Counted from the stretch's first letter, positions 51,945 through 62,012 are shown. The stretch is DNA of 64,000 nucleotides from Prosthecobacter sp. (GCA_017853885.1 JAFMIR010000018.1:1-64000), one strand, 5' to 3'. Translations and numbers: made by a program. Notes: generated from the sequence alone by a model not told the origin.

Positions 51945-52589
51945 TCAGGTGCGTGCCTCATTCACGAATTCCGCCACGAGGGCAAGATCCTTCACACCTG
52001 GTGAGGACTCCACCCCGCTAGCCACATCAACCGCAGCCGGATGTGTTTGGCTGATGGCCGTGGCAATGGTTTGTGGCGTAAGCCCACCGGAAAGAATGAT
52101 GCGTTTGTCCGGAAAGCGATTCGCGGCCTGAACGGCAAGATCCCATGGAAAAGAATGTCCAGTTCCGCCATAAAGACCAGGGTTGTAGGCGTCGAGCAGC
52201 ACATCCGCGCACGGGTACGCCGCGATGGCATCAAGAGAAGCGGCATCGCGCACTTGGAAGGCCTTAATGACCTGCTGTCCACGGTCGATCAACTCCGCCA
52301 CGAGTGTTGGCGGCTCATCACCATGCAGTTGAATCGTGCGAAAGAGGCCGCTTCGAATGGTTGCATCGAGAAGAACTGAGTCAGGATTTACCAAAACAGC
52401 CACCAGATGGTGATGTGCGGCTGTTTCGCTGAGGTGCTGTTCCACCTCGCCAAGTGGCAGGTAGCGTTTGGAGCCCGGCCAGAGATTGATGCCGACGGCA
52501 TCAACACCTAAATCAAAGACAATAGGGACCTGTCGAGGCTCCTTGAAACCGCAGATTTTAATACCTATACGATGGTGGGGAGGAAACAT
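51945..52589 (-). CDS. trpF: Phosphoribosylanthranilate isomerase
   Basis: 214 aa TIM barrel. Converts PRA to CdRP in tryptophan synthesis. IKICGFKEP (residues 9-17) holds the catalytic Cys, and the Asp base is in the GINLWPGSKRY-to-IQLHGDEPP region and the phosphate loop ILSGGLTPQTI and DVASGVESSPG. It follows ribD by four bases, an unusual coupling of riboflavin and tryptophan genes. Other trp genes are absent. Confidence 0.92.
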   Translation of the reverse strand: MFPPHHRIGIKICGFKEPRQVPIVFDLGVDAVGINLWPGSKRYLPLGEVEQHLSETAAHHHLVAVLVNPDSVLLDATIRSGLFRTIQLHGDEPPTLVAELIDRGQQVIKAFQVRDAASLDAIAAYPCADVLLDAYNPGLYGGTGHSFPWDLAVQAANRFPDKRIILSGGLTPQTIATAISQTHPAAVDVASGVESSPGVKDLALVAEFVNEART

Positions 52590-52593
52590 GGGC

Positions 52594-53649
52594 TCAGACC
52601 GCTGACCGATCTTTTTTCACAAAACCACTCATGTGGACGTTGTCACCCATGGGCATCACTTTGACCTCTTCGAGCTGCACCGATTCAGCAAGGACATGAC
52701 TGTCGACTGAAGGTCTGCCTCCTCCGCATATTAAGGGTGAGATATACCAATGCACTTCGTCTACAAGATGCTCACGGAAAGCTTGGCCGAGCACAATACC
52801 ACCACCCTCAATGAGCACGCTGACCAAGCCGCGCTCACCAAGTTGCTGCATCACCTCACGAAGATTCTCCCCCTTCATGATCAACGTTCGATCCTTATAA
52901 GCATCAGTCAGTAGGTGGCAATCGGCCGGGATGTCACCGCTGCGTGTGAGCACGACTCTCCAAGGCTGCTCCTTCCCGGTGGCTGCGCAGCCATCACGAA
53001 GAGTAAGACGTGGGTTATCTTTCCGCACTGTTTCTCCACCAACGATAATGGCATCGGCTCGGAGCCGCAATCGGCGGCCGTGAATGCGGGCAGCATTGCT
53101 AGTGAGCCACTGACTTTCACCCTTTGGCCGAGTGATTCGCCCGTCGAGGCTCTGCCCGGCCTTGGCAATCACATAGGGTAGTCCGGTAGTGATCCATTTC
53201 GAGAAAGCGCGTATCAGTTCACCGCATTCACCAGCGAGGGTGCCGTGCTTGACGCTCACGTCCTTAAGCATCAGAATTTCGCTCGCTTTTTGATGGTGCA
53301 AGGGATTCGGGTCATTCGCACCAATAACCACCCGCTTGATACCTGCAGCGATGATTGCCTCCGTGCATGGCGGTGTGCGTCCGTGAGTGCAACATGGTTC
53401 GAGTGTGACGTATAGGGTGGCACCCGGCAGCAGGTTTGGAAAATTCGACTTTGCATCTTGGATTGCCATGACCTCAGCGTGAGCTCGACCTGCCTTAGCG
53501 TGATAGCCCAGCCCAATGGCCCGATTCTGAGCCACAATGACAGCTCCCACGGGCGGATTGGGGCTGGTCAGGCCCACACCACGTTTTGCTTGGTCAATTG
53601 CCATCTGCATCCAGCGGGAATCTGGATCGAGTTTGTCAGAGAACGCCAT
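52594..53649 (-). CDS. ribD: Bifunctional riboflavin deaminase/reductase
   Basis: 351 aa. The N-terminal deaminase has the zinc site HAEVMAIQDA, and TLEPCCTHGRTPPC with its two Cys. The C-terminal part (from about 150) is the NADPH-dependent reductase (KAGQSLDGRI, RRLRLRADAIIVGGETVRKDNPRLT). It does the second and third steps of riboflavin synthesis. No FMN riboswitch is recognisable upstream. First gene of ribD-trpF-xseB-dxs. Confidence 0.94.
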   Translation of the reverse strand: MAFSDKLDPDSRWMQMAIDQAKRGVGLTSPNPPVGAVIVAQNRAIGLGYHAKAGRAHAEVMAIQDAKSNFPNLLPGATLYVTLEPCCTHGRTPPCTEAIIAAGIKRVVIGANDPNPLHHQKASEILMLKDVSVKHGTLAGECGELIRAFSKWITTGLPYVIAKAGQSLDGRITRPKGESQWLTSNAARIHGRRLRLRADAIIVGGETVRKDNPRLTLRDGCAATGKEQPWRVVLTRSGDIPADCHLLTDAYKDRTLIMKGENLREVMQQLGERGLVSVLIEGGGIVLGQAFREHLVDEVHWYISPLICGGGRPSVDSHVLAESVQLEEVKVMPMGDNVHMSGFVKKDRSAV

Positions 53650-53923
53650 TACATGACCTTTTTACTCATCTTCAAAAGAAAACGCCAGCACGATCTACGA
53701 AATACGGTCGTCGTTTAGACTAAGTTTGGCACTGGTGGCACTTCCGCGATCGACAGCCGATTCTGATTCGTATCGAATTAGATCTTATTTAACCATTCCC
53801 TTTTCTGCTCAGCTTAGAAAAAATATCACTATTATAGAATCCAGTCACCCGTAGGAGCAGGAGATTAAGTCTCAATGCATTCCTCAAGGCCTAGGAGAGA
53901 CTCGTTAACGGGCATCTTACGAC

Positions 53924-54880
53924 TCATTCCTTTAGCTTCTTGACCAGATACTCGAACGCATTCTTGGCCACACCTTCAACCCCGGGATAATAGAGATCAC
54001 AGCTCACACCACTTGCTTTACAGTGCTCTTGAAGCTTAGCACCAAAGTTAGCTGTATGAGTGGGATCCTTCTCGTCATGACCTAAATTCGGCACGCTACC
54101 AAAAGTAAGATGCACGGGGGGATCATCAAATGTCACAAGCGCATAAGGTGAGTATTCAGCGATCCAAGGCAGGATCTTCTCACGAGCAGCCAGAAATTTT
54201 TCAAAAGAAGGGCGCTCTTTGCCCGAGCTCGTTAGGAAAGCATGGCCACCATACTTGCTGTTTGGTGTCCATTCTTTCATCTGCTGAGGATCAAGAGTGG
54301 TCTGAGCCCCTGCGACCGAGGCGCAGTAAAGACGGGTAGACTCGCGCGCAACGGGATCGCTACTTTTTGCATCGGCCATTTCCGGATGAAAAGCCAACCA
54401 AAGGCTGCTGCAGGCACCAGCACTACCGCCACTGGCACCAATGCGTGTCTTATCGATGTTCCACTCATTCGCCTTGCTGCGCACCGTCTGCAAAGCCCGC
54501 GCTGCGTCATGCAGCGGTGCCTTGACCGGAGGAACCACTTCCTGAGCCTGCGAAATGTAACGGTAATTGATTGAGACAACACTGATGCCTTCTTTGAGAT
54601 AAGGCTCCACGGCGATGCTCGCCTTGTCCCCTCCCATCCAGCCACCACCATGAATGAAGAACAGCAGTGGCACGGGCTTGTCTGATTTCACCTGCCAGAA
54701 ATCGAGCACATTTCGCTCGTGAGGACCATATCTGAAGTTCGCCACAGTCGGGGGCGGGTTTTTAGGATAAGTCTTTTTCGCAGTTGCCACAGCTTTCTGC
54801 GAAGGCACGGCGTTCTTGGCAGGTGATTGAGCAAGTGCGGACAAACCAACAAGAGCGAAGATGAAAAGCCTGATTTTCAT
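53924..54880 (-). CDS. Exported alpha/beta hydrolase (esterase, HSL/BD-FAE-like)
   Basis: 318 aa with a signal peptide (MKIRLFIFALVGLSALAQ). Oxyanion motif HGGGW (77-81) and nucleophile elbow GASGGSAG with Ser153. The C-terminal Asp/His are likely in LTFGSVPNLGHDEK and the last part. It acts outside the cytoplasm on esters, perhaps carbohydrate acetates. Single gene between ribD and the DUF1501 pair. Confidence 0.86.
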   Translation of the reverse strand: MKIRLFIFALVGLSALAQSPAKNAVPSQKAVATAKKTYPKNPPPTVANFRYGPHERNVLDFWQVKSDKPVPLLFFIHGGGWMGGDKASIAVEPYLKEGISVVSINYRYISQAQEVVPPVKAPLHDAARALQTVRSKANEWNIDKTRIGASGGSAGACSSLWLAFHPEMADAKSSDPVARESTRLYCASVAGAQTTLDPQQMKEWTPNSKYGGHAFLTSSGKERPSFEKFLAAREKILPWIAEYSPYALVTFDDPPVHLTFGSVPNLGHDEKDPTHTANFGAKLQEHCKASGVSCDLYYPGVEGVAKNAFEYLVKKLKE

Positions 54881-55238
54881 GATGGAATGCTATCAACGAC
54901 ATCAATGTGTTGAATCTGGCAACGAACAAGTCTTCACGCTGATACCGGAACGTTCCGCCTTACCACACGAAGGCCATTTTCAGGGCTTACCGGCATCGGC
55001 AGGTTTAGTGGTCAAACCTAGGCTTCTCAAATGATGTGACATGCTAATTCGATCGATGTCACAAGCGATGATGCCGTGTGGAGCAAAGAATTCAACAAGT
55101 TGGTGTTCGGTGGCTTAAAGCTTCCGTGCAGAAGCTTTCGACCATTTGAACGTTCTGGAGAGTAGGAGCAGTTGGCACCCACAACCCTTCACGAAAGGTT
55201 TTTGGCCCTGCGAAGGAGAAAAGATAGATGAGGTGAAA
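54881..55238. other. Intergenic region with one perfect hairpin
   Basis: No gene recognised. aaagcttc (55117-55124) and gaagcttt (55131-55138) form a perfect 8-bp hairpin with loop cgtgca, about 100 bases past the DUF1501 stop. No T-run follows in either direction, so its role is unclear. Confidence 0.4.
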
Positions 55239-56510
55239 TCAGGCAAATAGCTGCATGACCGGCTGTCCTTTGTCGACAACGGTGAATGGCCTCTTGGATG
55301 GACTGTAAAGAACCGTGTCCATAGGCAAGCCGAGAGCGTAAGCAATCGTGGCATTGAAATCGGGCACACTTACCGCGCCATCGATAACCTTGTGACCGTT
55401 GTTGTCCGTGCTCCCCCAAATCTGGCCACCACGAATGCCACCTCCAGCTAGCACACAACTAAAACCGGGCGCGTGATGATCACGGCCATCGTTGACATTG
55501 ATCTCTGGCGTTCGACCAAATTCCGTTGCGAGTACAACGAGTGTCTCCTCGAGCAAACCGCGGGCCTCAAGGTCTTGGAGAAGCGTACTAAGAGCCGCAT
55601 CAAGCTCATCGCAAAGCTCCGGCACACGAGTGAAATTGGCATTATGGGTGTCCCAGCTGCCGAAAGTCACTTCCACATGACGCACACCATGTTCCACCAA
55701 ACGACGTGCAAGGAGGCAGCCTTGACCGAAGCGGTCGCCTCCATACTGGTCACGCAGCTTGTTTTCCTCAGCATCAAGATCGAAAGCCTTCAACTCTTCG
55801 CTCTTCATCATTTTGATAGCGTCGTCATACATGTCGCTGTAAGCGCGGACGTTTTTGACGTCGTAGGTCTGTGCAAATTTAGCATCCAACTGCTTCGCTA
55901 CCCGAAGGCGGCTAAGCATGCGATCCTCGGTAAACCAAGAGCTGGTGCGCACATTGGCGATACCACTTTCCGGATCGTTAATCATGAGCGGGGCAAACTT
56001 CGCCTCAAAGAAACCCGCGCCGGGATGGCGGCTGTCATTGCCAATCATGACACTGCCGGGCAGCGTGGGGTTGCCACGTCCTTGAAACTTCTCCAGCCAT
56101 GCCCCCATGCTAGGATGTTTGATGCTACTGCGCTGAGTGTAGCTCGTTCGCTGATAATACTGACCTTGCTCGTGAGCGCCCTGCGTCGAGTTCATGCCTC
56201 GCACGATGGCGATCTTGTCCGCCTGCCGGGCCATGAGAGGCAGGTTTTCACTGAGGCGGATGCCATCGACGTTGGTGTTGATGGTCTTCGTGAGGCCCAT
56301 CACATCCTTGTTGTCTGGCTTCGGATCCCACGTGTCGAGGTGAGACATGCCACCGGTCATGTAAAGATAGATGACGTTATGCGCCGTGGCAGCCTGCTTC
56401 ATTGTCGAAGTGCCTTGGCCGGGCGCAGCGAGCACTTTCGAGGCAGTGACACCGAGGAAGGTGCTTGCAGCCGTGGTGACGAAGTGACGACGAGAAAGGT
56501 CAGAATTCAT
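55239..56510 (-). CDS. DUF1501 secreted protein
   Basis: 423 aa with a Tat leader (DLSRRHFVTTAASTFLGVTASK). Motifs: YLYMTGGMSHLDTWDPKPDN, TFGSWDTHNANF, LATEFGRTPEINVNDGRDHH. It is immediately downstream of the DUF1549/1553 gene (36 bases), the common Planctomycetes/Verrucomicrobia pair. Activity is unknown; the fold resembles alkaline phosphatases and sulfatases. Confidence 0.9.
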   Translation of the reverse strand: MNSDLSRRHFVTTAASTFLGVTASKVLAAPGQGTSTMKQAATAHNVIYLYMTGGMSHLDTWDPKPDNKDVMGLTKTINTNVDGIRLSENLPLMARQADKIAIVRGMNSTQGAHEQGQYYQRTSYTQRSSIKHPSMGAWLEKFQGRGNPTLPGSVMIGNDSRHPGAGFFEAKFAPLMINDPESGIANVRTSSWFTEDRMLSRLRVAKQLDAKFAQTYDVKNVRAYSDMYDDAIKMMKSEELKAFDLDAEENKLRDQYGGDRFGQGCLLARRLVEHGVRHVEVTFGSWDTHNANFTRVPELCDELDAALSTLLQDLEARGLLEETLVVLATEFGRTPEINVNDGRDHHAPGFSCVLAGGGIRGGQIWGSTDNNGHKVIDGAVSVPDFNATIAYALGLPMDTVLYSPSKRPFTVVDKGQPVMQLFA

Positions 56511-56546
56511 TTGCGGGATGTTTTGAAGGTGTTGAGCGCCTTGCGC

Positions 56547-58835
56547 TCACTGAATGAAGTAGAACTGACGCGTGTTCAGAACGGCCCAGAGGGCGTCCCC
56601 CTTGTTGGTGATGTTGTTTGTGTGCACGACGGGCAACAGGAGCTGCTTCTCCTCGGCGGTGGCTTTGCGACTGAAAAGGGCTAGATAGATCAAATCAATG
56701 CTTTGATCCGGTGTTTCGGCACGACGGATAGCGCGTGAGACCATCGTGTAGGGATTCATGAGGTTAGAGAAGGTCTTGCCATTCAGCAGCATGAGCGCTT
56801 GGCCGACCGTGGCATCGTCATTGCCGTTTTCGACAAGTTCACGGTCGCTTTGACCAAACTCGCGAAGGAAGTGTCCGTTCGGAGCTGGACTGCGTAAATC
56901 TGCCGCGCGTATCATGTAGCTGTCGCGGAAGTTTTCCCATGCCCTCAACGAGGCCAGCTCCTCCTTCGTGTCTGCCCTGAGGTTTTCAGCATCACGCTTC
57001 ATGCGGATCTTTTGCTGCTCGGTGAGGCGGGCACGGAGGCCTTTGTTGAAGACCGCGAGGGCTTCATCGATCGACAAATCCTTGCCGTCCTTCGATTTGA
57101 TCACGAAAGCGATCTCCTTGGCAAACTCCGGATCCTTCACCTGCTCATCTAGTTTGCCCTCGCGAGCCAATTCGGCGAATTTTTTGAAGCCGGTAGTATA
57201 GACGATCTCCTCGGCGGCCTCGTCGATGGCACGGCGCTGATTGCTCACGACCTTCTTGGCTTCGCGGATGGCATCTTCATCCTTGGTCTTGGTGGCCTCG
57301 GCGAGTTGTTCCTGGGCCTTGCGCACATCAGCGGCGAGCTGCTTCTGCTTCAAAGCGACGGCAGCGGTGGCCTTGGCGAGTTCTTCGGGCGTGAGAGCAT
57401 TCAACGAGCGATCTAGCCACTCGATCTTGCGGATGGTGGAGTCGCGCTCGATTTGGGCTTCGACGCTCGGCACATCAGGATTGGGCTTGTAGAGCGTGAC
57501 CATGCTGTCCCAGATCTGCTCGGCGCTCATGCGGCGGAGCAGCGGTCCGGGGAAGTGGTAGGCTTCGCCGAGCTCCACATCCTTCGTGTAGGCGGCACGT
57601 TGATAGGCGGCACTGTTGTAAATGATGCGAAGGAAGGCCTTCATGTCGTAGTTCAGGTCCTTCATCGTCTGCTCGAGGTAGGCCATCAGCTGCGGATTGC
57701 TCGGCACGGTGGAGTCGGTGATCTCATCGACGGGCTCGATCAGGCCCATGCCCATGGCTTTTTTCCAAAGACGGTTTGCAATGACGAGCGTGAAGCGCGG
57801 ATTGTCCTTCGAGGTCATCCAGTCCGAGTAGGCAAAGGCGGGCTTCTCGCCGTCTTTGATGAGACGGCCGTCCTTCGAGAAAGAAGCGGGGATCACGGGC
57901 TCCACAACGGACTTGGGCTTTGCATCGGAATACTGGTAATCATGCGGCAGGGCCAGCGACTTGCTGTCCGTGCGGTCAAGCACGGTGTTGTAGCGCAGCG
58001 GGCGGAGGATCTCGCTCATCGCCTTGCTCATGTCCTTGCGTTCGATGCCTTTGGGAATCATCGCGGCGATTTCCGCGGCAACCTTGGTCTTTTTGCCCTT
58101 AGTCTTCGCGGCTTTGTCGCCATAGCCGCCACCGAAGACACTGGCGAGCAGCGGATTGCTGAGGCCGTTCGTGCCGGTCATGCCGTAGGTGTGCGCGGCC
58201 ATCTGGTAGTAATCCATCTGCGTCCATTTATCGAACGGATGGTTGTGGCACTGGGCGCATACCATGCTGGTGCCGAGGAAGATCTGCGTGGTCACTGCCA
58301 TGTTATCGAGCGGCATGTTATAATCGCGCAGGTAGAAGCCCACAGCGCCGTTTTCATAGGTCTTGCCGCTGGCGGTGACCATCTCGCGCACCAGTTTGTC
58401 GTAGGGCACGTTGTCAGCGAGAGCTTTGCGGAGCCAGTTGTTGTAGGCCGCACCAGCGGGCTGGCTATTACCGACTGCGAGCTGCGAACGTAGGCGAAGA
58501 ATGTCAGCCCAGTAGTTGAAAAAGTTTTGCGTGTAGCCGTCGGAGGCCAGCAACTCATCGATGAGCTTCGACCGCTTGTCTTGAACCTTGTCGACAAGGA
58601 AGTCAGTGGTCTCTTTGATCGTCGGTATGCGCCCGGCGATGTCGAGGTAAATGCGGCGGACGAAGACCTCATCGCTCACGGGGGCGTTCGGATGGATCTT
58701 CTCCTTTGCCAGCTTGGCGAGAATGAGTTCGTCAATCTTTGCCGCGGTGGCCTTGAGGTCAGGCGCAGCGGCAGCGGACAGTGCAAAGCCAAATCCGCAA
58801 AGGACGGCGAGCAGGCTCAAACAGGGCTTTTTCAT
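56547..58835 (-). CDS. DUF1549/DUF1553 exported protein
   Basis: 762 aa, signal peptide about 1-24 (VLCGFGFALSAAAA). There is no N-terminal PSCyt1 domain; DUF1549 begins at about residue 30. The CxxCH-type motif is CAQCH at 193-197, followed by NHPFDKW. Between DUF1549 and the DUF1553 end there is a coiled-coil insert of about 60 residues (LKQKQLAADVRKAQEQLAEA). It precedes the DUF1501 gene by 36 bases and is probably in one operon with it. Confidence 0.9.
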   Translation of the reverse strand: MKKPCLSLLAVLCGFGFALSAAAAPDLKATAAKIDELILAKLAKEKIHPNAPVSDEVFVRRIYLDIAGRIPTIKETTDFLVDKVQDKRSKLIDELLASDGYTQNFFNYWADILRLRSQLAVGNSQPAGAAYNNWLRKALADNVPYDKLVREMVTASGKTYENGAVGFYLRDYNMPLDNMAVTTQIFLGTSMVCAQCHNHPFDKWTQMDYYQMAAHTYGMTGTNGLSNPLLASVFGGGYGDKAAKTKGKKTKVAAEIAAMIPKGIERKDMSKAMSEILRPLRYNTVLDRTDSKSLALPHDYQYSDAKPKSVVEPVIPASFSKDGRLIKDGEKPAFAYSDWMTSKDNPRFTLVIANRLWKKAMGMGLIEPVDEITDSTVPSNPQLMAYLEQTMKDLNYDMKAFLRIIYNSAAYQRAAYTKDVELGEAYHFPGPLLRRMSAEQIWDSMVTLYKPNPDVPSVEAQIERDSTIRKIEWLDRSLNALTPEELAKATAAVALKQKQLAADVRKAQEQLAEATKTKDEDAIREAKKVVSNQRRAIDEAAEEIVYTTGFKKFAELAREGKLDEQVKDPEFAKEIAFVIKSKDGKDLSIDEALAVFNKGLRARLTEQQKIRMKRDAENLRADTKEELASLRAWENFRDSYMIRAADLRSPAPNGHFLREFGQSDRELVENGNDDATVGQALMLLNGKTFSNLMNPYTMVSRAIRRAETPDQSIDLIYLALFSRKATAEEKQLLLPVVHTNNITNKGDALWAVLNTRQFYFIQ

Positions 58836-58926
58836 GGGGAAAACAGGTTTTTTGGGGGACGGGGCGCGAAAACGCAGGCTTGCAGGCCCTCTTTCTCAAT
58901 TTTGTGGCAAAACAGCCAAAAGCGGC

Positions 58927-59664
58927 TCAACGCCCCAAGCACAACTCATGCCCCAGGATCGCCAGAGTGCTGATGGCGGCGGTCTCCGCCCGCAAAACGA
59001 GCGGTCCAAGGGTCACCGGGACGAAACCAGCTTTTTGAGCCTCAGCCTCTTCTTCGGGCGTGAAGTCCCCTTCCGGCCCGATGAGCACGGCAACGGACGC
59101 GGGAGGACTTGGCGGAGCGATCTGCTTGAGCGTGCGAGAGTGCTCACTGAGCGCCGGGATAAGTTTCAAAGCCGCGTCGATGCCTGGAACGAGACTGCGA
59201 AAGGCTTTCGGTGCCTCCAGCCAAGGCACGAAGGGCGTGTGGCATTGCTTCGCACTCTCGATCATGTGCCGCCGCCACTTCGCGAGCTTCTTTTCCACCT
59301 GCGAGCCATCCAGATGGATGACCGTGCGCTCGGTGATGACCGGCTGCACGCTGGCTGCTCCCAGCTCGACGGCTTTTTCGAGCAGCCACTCAAACGGCTC
59401 GGCTTTGATCAAGGCGGGAAACAGATGAATCGCGGTCGCGAAGGGCGCGACGCGGCTTTCTGAGGTCACACGGGCCTGCACGGCTTGCTTGGTGACTTCT
59501 GTAATCTCGCATACGGCCACGCGTCCTTCACCGTCGAAGATCTCGATGGCATCACCAGGTTGCTTTCGCATCACGCGGACGCAATGCGCGGCCTCGTCAT
59601 CAACCAGTGTAAGCAGCGGCGAGGCCCATGTGGCAGTGGAAAGATGGAAACGCGGGAGGGACAT
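58927..59664 (-). CDS. rsmE: 16S rRNA m3U1498 methyltransferase
   Basis: 245 aa from ATG 59664 (MSLPRFHLSTATW). It methylates N3 of U1498 in 16S rRNA with SAM, with a SPOUT knot. Motifs: AAHCVRVMRKQPGDAIEIFDG in the N-terminal PUA-like part, FPALIKAEPFEWLLEKAVELGA, RTVIHLD and the knot region LIGPEGDFTPEE with LGPLVLRAETAAI at the end. The usual GPEGG is GPEGD here. Divergent from tatD by about 92 bases. Confidence 0.92.
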   Translation of the reverse strand: MSLPRFHLSTATWASPLLTLVDDEAAHCVRVMRKQPGDAIEIFDGEGRVAVCEITEVTKQAVQARVTSESRVAPFATAIHLFPALIKAEPFEWLLEKAVELGAASVQPVITERTVIHLDGSQVEKKLAKWRRHMIESAKQCHTPFVPWLEAPKAFRSLVPGIDAALKLIPALSEHSRTLKQIAPPSPPASVAVLIGPEGDFTPEEEAEAQKAGFVPVTLGPLVLRAETAAISTLAILGHELCLGR

Positions 59665-59756
59665 GCGAAGCAGACATGCAGTGGCTTGGTTCGCGAGATT
59701 CTTCAAGCTGAAGCCGTGCCCGTTGCGGAGGGCGTGGCGGCACCTATGCTGCTACC

Positions 59757-60551
59757 TTGCTCTACGACGCACACAATCACTTCCACGACGAACGCCTTGA
59801 TCCATGGCGTGAGCAGATCATCGCCACAATGCCCAGCACCGGATTGGGTGAGATGATCGTGAATGGCTCGTGTGAAGAAGACTGGCCACGGGTGGCGGAG
59901 CTTGCTCGCAGGCTACCTTGGGTGCGGCCAGCCTTCGGTTTGCATCCGTGGTATGTGAAGGAACACGGATCTACGTGGCTCGCCTTCCTCCGCGAGCATC
60001 TGAAAAGCCATCCGCAGGCTGTCGTAGGTGAGACGGGCTTGGATCGATGGATCGAGAATCCGGACATCGAGGCCCAAATCGACTGCTTCAAGACCCAGAT
60101 CGCTCTTGCCGTGGAATTCGATCGTCCAATCACGATACATTGCCTGCGGGCCTTTGGCCTGCTCGACGACGTATTGAGATCGGTGATACTGCCACGGCGC
60201 GGTTTTCTGCTACATTCCTATGGCGGACCAGCGGAGATGGTGCCGGGCTTTGTCAAGCTAGGCGCTTATTTCTCAATTAGCCCCTACTTTGGCCATCCTC
60301 GCAAGGCAATACAGCTCGCCACCTTTGCTCGGATTCCACTGAATCGCTTGCTAGCGGAAACGGATGCGCCCGACATGCATCCGCCGCCGGAGCTAAATCC
60401 GCATCCGCTGACCGATGCGGATGGCAAAACACTCAATCACCCCGCAAACCTTCTCGTGAGCTATGATTTGATCGCCCAGCAGCATCAAATAACCCTTGAG
60501 AATGCCGAACAGGTCGTCGCAGCGAATTATACACGTCTTTTTGGAGCTTGA
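59757..60551 (+). CDS. TatD-family metal-dependent hydrolase
   Basis: 264 aa. Starts with TTG (59757) just after ...ctac, since the nearest ATG is in another frame. Metal ligands: HNH at residues 6-8 (LYDAHNHFHDE), GETGLDR in the middle, HCLRAF and HSYGG, and the final ETDAPDMHPPP. TatD proteins are 3'-5' nucleases or hydrolases. It shares strand with pyk and menE, 27 bases before pyk or 51 to the chosen start. Confidence 0.9.
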   Translation: MLYDAHNHFHDERLDPWREQIIATMPSTGLGEMIVNGSCEEDWPRVAELARRLPWVRPAFGLHPWYVKEHGSTWLAFLREHLKSHPQAVVGETGLDRWIENPDIEAQIDCFKTQIALAVEFDRPITIHCLRAFGLLDDVLRSVILPRRGFLLHSYGGPAEMVPGFVKLGAYFSISPYFGHPRKAIQLATFARIPLNRLLAETDAPDMHPPPELNPHPLTDADGKTLNHPANLLVSYDLIAQQHQITLENAEQVVAANYTRLFGA

Positions 60552-60602
60552 AGCGGCCCACTCCCTGCTTCATGCCAAATGCCTCCCCCAACCATCACGT
60601 CC

Positions 60603-62012
60603 ATGCGCAAAACCAAAATTCTCTGCACCCTAGGCCCAGCCACCGAATCGCCAGAAGTTATCGCCGAATTGATCGCCAAAGGCGCAGACGTGATGCGGCT
60701 GAACATGAGCCATGCTTCACATGAATGGGTAAGGACCGTTTATGCTCGCATCCGCGACGCCGCGGCGAATTCGAAGCGCGAGATCGCCGTGCTAATGGAC
60801 CTCACTGGGCCGAGCATTCGCACCGGGGATGTAGAGCAGCCCTGGCAGCTCCAAGTGGGCGACACAGTCGAGTTTCGGTGTCTGCCGGAGGCCACGGCAT
60901 CCACGCATTACTCGGTGACGGTGAACTACCCGGAGCTGGGCAAGGACTTGAAAGCTGGCGATATCATCATGGTCGATGGCGGCATGATTCAGATCAAGAC
61001 CACTGAAGTGACGCTCAAGCATGTCATCGGCACCGTGCTGACCAAAGGGGAAATGAAGTCCAGGCGGCATATCAACCTACCTGGCGTGCCAGTGCGTTTG
61101 CCACCGCTTACGCAGAAGGACTATGCAGATCTGGATCTTGGTGTGGAGCTCGGCGTGGACTTCTTTGCCTTGAGCTTCGCCCGTGAACCAGGTCATATTC
61201 AGCATCTTCAACTGCTATTGGAACAAAAGCAGAGCAAAGCACGTGTGATTGCGAAGATCGAAAACCAACAGGCACTCCACAATATCGATGCCCTTGTCGA
61301 GGCCAGCGCCGGCATCATGATCGCCCGTGGTGATCTCGGCAGCGAGTGCCCCATCGAGGATTTGCCGCTCATCCAGCGCCAGATCGTGGAACGCTGCTCC
61401 TATCATGGCCGTAAAGTCATTGTGGCGACACAGATGTTGGAAAGCATGATCGAAAACCCAGTGCCAACTCGAGCAGAAGTGACAGATATCTTCAATGCGG
61501 TCATTGAGCAAGTGGACTGCGTGATGCTGAGTGGTGAGACAAGCGTAGGCCGTTATCCGGTCAAGTGTGTGGAAGTGCTCCACAGTGTCATCAGCCGGAT
61601 TGAGCAAAAGTACCCATCAGGCCGCTTCGCCAGTGATGCGCCTTTGAAGACAAACAAGCATAAGACCGTCAAAGCCGCCATTGCGCTGGCCAATAGCATT
61701 GAGGGCTCAAAGCTGCTCGTTTTCACCCTTCGCGGCGTAATGGCGCATCTGCTCGCCCACCAACGGCCGGAATTCGCGCCCATTTTTGCCTTCACGCCCA
61801 AGCTGCATGTCTCCCGCACGCTTGTCACCGCTCGTGGAGTGCATCCTTTCGTTCTGGAGTTCACCGAAGGTCAGCCAGAGAGTAGCATCCGCCATGCGCT
61901 GGAGCTACTTCGCCGTGAAAACTTAATTAAACCCGGCGATCCGCTGGTCATTCTGAGTGATGCGCTCTATGACGGCATCAATGTCGATGCCATTCTTCTG
62001 CGCGAAGCTTGA
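60603..62012 (+). CDS. pyk: Pyruvate kinase
   Basis: 469 aa from ATG 60603 (MRKTKILCTLGPATESPE), where the family normally begins; ATG 60579 is in frame upstream. Makes pyruvate and ATP from PEP. Motifs: LMDLTGPSIRTG, KIENQQALHNIDAL with the catalytic Lys-Glu, MIARGDLGSE (Mg ligand), TQMLESMIENPVPTRAEVTD. It precedes menE by three bases. Confidence 0.96.
   Translation: MRKTKILCTLGPATESPEVIAELIAKGADVMRLNMSHASHEWVRTVYARIRDAAANSKREIAVLMDLTGPSIRTGDVEQPWQLQVGDTVEFRCLPEATASTHYSVTVNYPELGKDLKAGDIIMVDGGMIQIKTTEVTLKHVIGTVLTKGEMKSRRHINLPGVPVRLPPLTQKDYADLDLGVELGVDFFALSFAREPGHIQHLQLLLEQKQSKARVIAKIENQQALHNIDALVEASAGIMIARGDLGSECPIEDLPLIQRQIVERCSYHGRKVIVATQMLESMIENPVPTRAEVTDIFNAVIEQVDCVMLSGETSVGRYPVKCVEVLHSVISRIEQKYPSGRFASDAPLKTNKHKTVKAAIALANSIEGSKLLVFTLRGVMAHLLAHQRPEFAPIFAFTPKLHVSRTLVTARGVHPFVLEFTEGQPESSIRHALELLRRENLIKPGDPLVILSDALYDGINVDAILLREA

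Noticed and set aside
53650..53923. FMN riboswitch before ribD
   Set aside because: The conserved RFN strings are not present in the 274-base gap; no riboswitch structure could be drawn.
55473..56684. 403-codon plus-strand frame
   Set aside because: Antisense shadow of the DUF1501 gene, which has a Tat leader and all family motifs.
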